Origin: Variovorax sp. RA8
GTDB lineage: Bacteria; Pseudomonadota; Gammaproteobacteria; Burkholderiales; Burkholderiaceae_C
Reading direction: 5' to 3'
DNA length: 64,000 bases
Assembly (NCBI RefSeq): GCF_901827175.1
Contig: NZ_LR594662.1
Location: 558,001 to 622,000, forward strand
In this document: positions 62,555 to 64,000 of the stretch, piece by piece
Layout of the letters: each line of letters starts with the position of its first letter
Position numbering within the stretch: the stretch's first letter is position 1
Made by a program: the position numbers and the translations under genes
The notes under the pieces: generated by a model
Databases searched by the model: none
The model's input: the letters and a program-made list of their open reading frames with translations, nothing else
Told to the model about the DNA's origin: nothing

Positions 62555-63412
62555 ATGGCTATTTACAGAAATTTTAACCAAGAACAGCTCGACGCGCAGT
62601 ACAACGTACGCGCCGGAATTCCGAACTACTTGGAAATCTTTGCTCGCTGGAAATCGGATGGGGCTGCCTTCAGGTCTGCGCATGTCGTGCAAGAAAACCT
62701 GGCCTATGGTGAAGACGAGAAGCAGCAGCTGGACTTTTTTCCTGCTACCGATCCGGATCAGCCCTTACTCATTTTCATTCACGGCGGATATTGGCAATCG
62801 CTGGACAAGTCTGATTTCAGCTCAATTGCAGGCCCTTATCTTGAGAAAAACATCAATGTTGCGGTCGTGAATTACCGGTTGGCTCCCAGTGCAACGATGT
62901 CCGAAATCGTGAGCGACAACCAGAAAGCGTTGACGTGGCTCTTCGACAACGCTTCAAGGCTGAACTTCAGTCGCGACAGGATTTTTGTTTCCGGACATTC
63001 CGCGGGTGGACATCTGACAGCCGTACTCGCTGGCACCGATTGGAAAGCGCTCGGATATCCGGCCGATCTCATCAAGGGTGGTTGTGCAATCAGCGGCTTG
63101 TATGACCTGGAGCCAATTCGTCTCTGCTATCTCAACAAGGTCGTAGGCCTTACTGCGCACGATGTCGCAGTTTTCAGTCCCCTACGGACCCCACGCCCAT
63201 TTAAGGTGCCGATGATCCTGACCGTGGGCGGCGCTGAGTCGCCTGAGTATTTCCGTCTTCAAGCGGAATACGAGCAGCTCCTGAAGCAGGAAGGCTCACT
63301 GCTTAGGGTCGTCGACTTGAAGACCGGCCATCACTTCGATGCGGTCGATGCACTCGGCGTTGGCAGCGGTGAACTTTCGCAAACCGTAGTCCGGATGATT
63401 TGCAGCAGCTGA
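62555..63412 (+). CDS. alpha/beta hydrolase, kynurenine formamidase-like
   Basis: A 285-residue esterase/amidase starting MAIYRNFNQEQLDAQYNVRA. The oxyanion motif is LLIFIHGGYWQ (about residues 77-87), the nucleophile Ser is in FVSGHSAGGHL (about 145-155), the Asp is probably in VVDLKTGHHFD and the His in GHHF. HGGYW and GHSAGG are shared with arylformamidases. Divergent from the AraC gene, it may open an amide or formyl group of the substrate handled by the RidA/PurA-like operon. No tryptophan catabolism genes are nearby. Confidence 0.85.
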   Translation: MAIYRNFNQEQLDAQYNVRAGIPNYLEIFARWKSDGAAFRSAHVVQENLAYGEDEKQQLDFFPATDPDQPLLIFIHGGYWQSLDKSDFSSIAGPYLEKNINVAVVNYRLAPSATMSEIVSDNQKALTWLFDNASRLNFSRDRIFVSGHSAGGHLTAVLAGTDWKALGYPADLIKGGCAISGLYDLEPIRLCYLNKVVGLTAHDVAVFSPLRTPRPFKVPMILTVGGAESPEYFRLQAEYEQLLKQEGSLLRVVDLKTGHHFDAVDALGVGSGELSQTVVRMICSS

Positions 63413-63736
63413 TTGCGCGCACAAAGCCGTCGGGTACACGCCCCTAGCAGGCTGCTGAAGTACCTAACTCGAAGGTTCCCCGTCAGCGGGCTTGGCGCGT
63501 TGTCCTTGCAGACCTACTAAACCACCCCCGATGCGCGGCCCTGACACATTCACCGAAGGCTTGTTTCACGATGAGACGGCTGGACGATTCGTTCCGCCGA
63601 CCACCCTTTGCGCCGCATCAGGGTGATGGGGTCGATCTGCATCGCAGTCCAAAGGCGTGGGCAAGACCTCGTCCTTCGGAAGGTTGACCAGTAAAGTAGT
63701 CAAATCCAGGGGGAAATTGACTAGAATTCTGGACAA
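63413..63736. other. intergenic region, no gene
   Basis: No supported coding sequence. Near its right end TTGACTAGAATTCTGGACAA is an imperfect palindrome overlapping the probable promoter of the HTH gene, a possible autoregulatory operator. Confidence 0.35.
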
Positions 63737-64000
63737 ATGACAGCCCAAACGGATGTGACCTCGGTTCTGGATCGCCAGTTGCTTCTGCAGCTGGGGGAGA
63801 GGCTCAAGCGCGTTCGCCGCCAAAAAGGCTTCTCGAGCACAGCCTTGGCTGAGCTAGTTGGCATCTCGCGCACCACACTAGCAGCCATCGAGTCTGGGGA
63901 CTCATCACCCTCCATGGGGAACTACGTGCGCGTGATGTCGGCCCTAGGAGTCTCAGCAGACCTTGCCTTGTTGGCAAGCGATGCCCTGCAAATCACCCCC
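63737..64000 (+). CDS. XRE-family HTH protein (HipB-like), 3' end outside window
   Basis: Eighty-eight residues visible from MTAQTDVTSVLDRQLLLQLG, with the lambda-type HTH GERLKRVRRQKGFSSTALAE then LVGISRTTLAAIESGDSSPS and MGNYVRVMSALGVSADL. No stop before the window end. The arrangement resembles HipB antitoxins, normally followed by HipA, which would lie beyond the edge. Confidence 0.75.
   Translation, partial: MTAQTDVTSVLDRQLLLQLGERLKRVRRQKGFSSTALAELVGISRTTLAAIESGDSSPSMGNYVRVMSALGVSADLALLASDALQITP

Overview
This 64 kb window is high-GC DNA from a betaproteobacterium, most likely Burkholderiales and plausibly Comamonadaceae/Variovorax-like. The inference rests on GC-rich codon use, a membrane-anchored cytochrome c next to a tripartite RND pump, and a glycerate kinase/pyruvate kinase operon. 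I could not run a taxonomic search.

Left core (1-7224): a truncated cytochrome c gene, then an acrAB-oprM type RND efflux operon on the minus strand (outer-membrane lipoprotein, inner-membrane pump, frameshifted periplasmic adaptor). A divergent AcrR/TtgR-type TetR repressor sits opposite, and an almost canonical AcrR operator lies between them. A tRNA-Arg(CCG) gene closes this part.

Accessory region (about 7225 to 52,000): a P4-type tyrosine integrase starts just after the tRNA. After it come a 19-copy heptamer array abutting a tRNA-Lys 3' fragment, small phage/plasmid-like genes, and a restriction block (GmrSD-like DUF262/DUF1524 protein, MmeI-like type IIL enzyme, serine recombinase, controller-like HTH). 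A stretch of small island genes follows, with a striking inverted GTAACGC iteron structure and a broken SRAP gene. Next are a trypsin-like protease, a TIR-domain protein paired with a helical protein, and a Xre-RES toxin-antitoxin pair with twin operators.

From 31.7 to 45.9 kb lies a candidate multigene defence locus: PLD nuclease, DUF6361-like protein, an exonuclease-RecQ-UvrD triple fusion, a ScoMcrA-head/DUF3883 protein, a HIT protein and an HNH protein. It is bracketed by two paralogous XRE-cupin regulators. Inside it, a 313-bp inversion simultaneously breaks the HIT and HNH genes, and un-inverting it restores both frames exactly. Mobilisation genes (MobC-like, MOBP relaxase) follow a field of GTTCGGC-N2-GCCGAAC palindromes. 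Then come a complete insertion sequence with a 6-bp target duplication, an AlpA regulator and an IS3-type remnant.

Right core (about 52.2-64 kb): a DUF938 methyltransferase, an MFS remnant, a glycerate operon (truncated garR/glxR, glycerate 2-kinase, pyruvate kinase), an MFS transporter, and a compact operon of a divergent adenylosuccinate-synthetase-like enzyme with RidA and a PNPOx-like protein. An AraC regulator, a divergent kynurenine-formamidase-like hydrolase and a partial HTH gene end the window.

Several otherwise well-conserved genes are broken by single-base indels, in both core and island. Residual sequencing error must be excluded before calling them pseudogenes.
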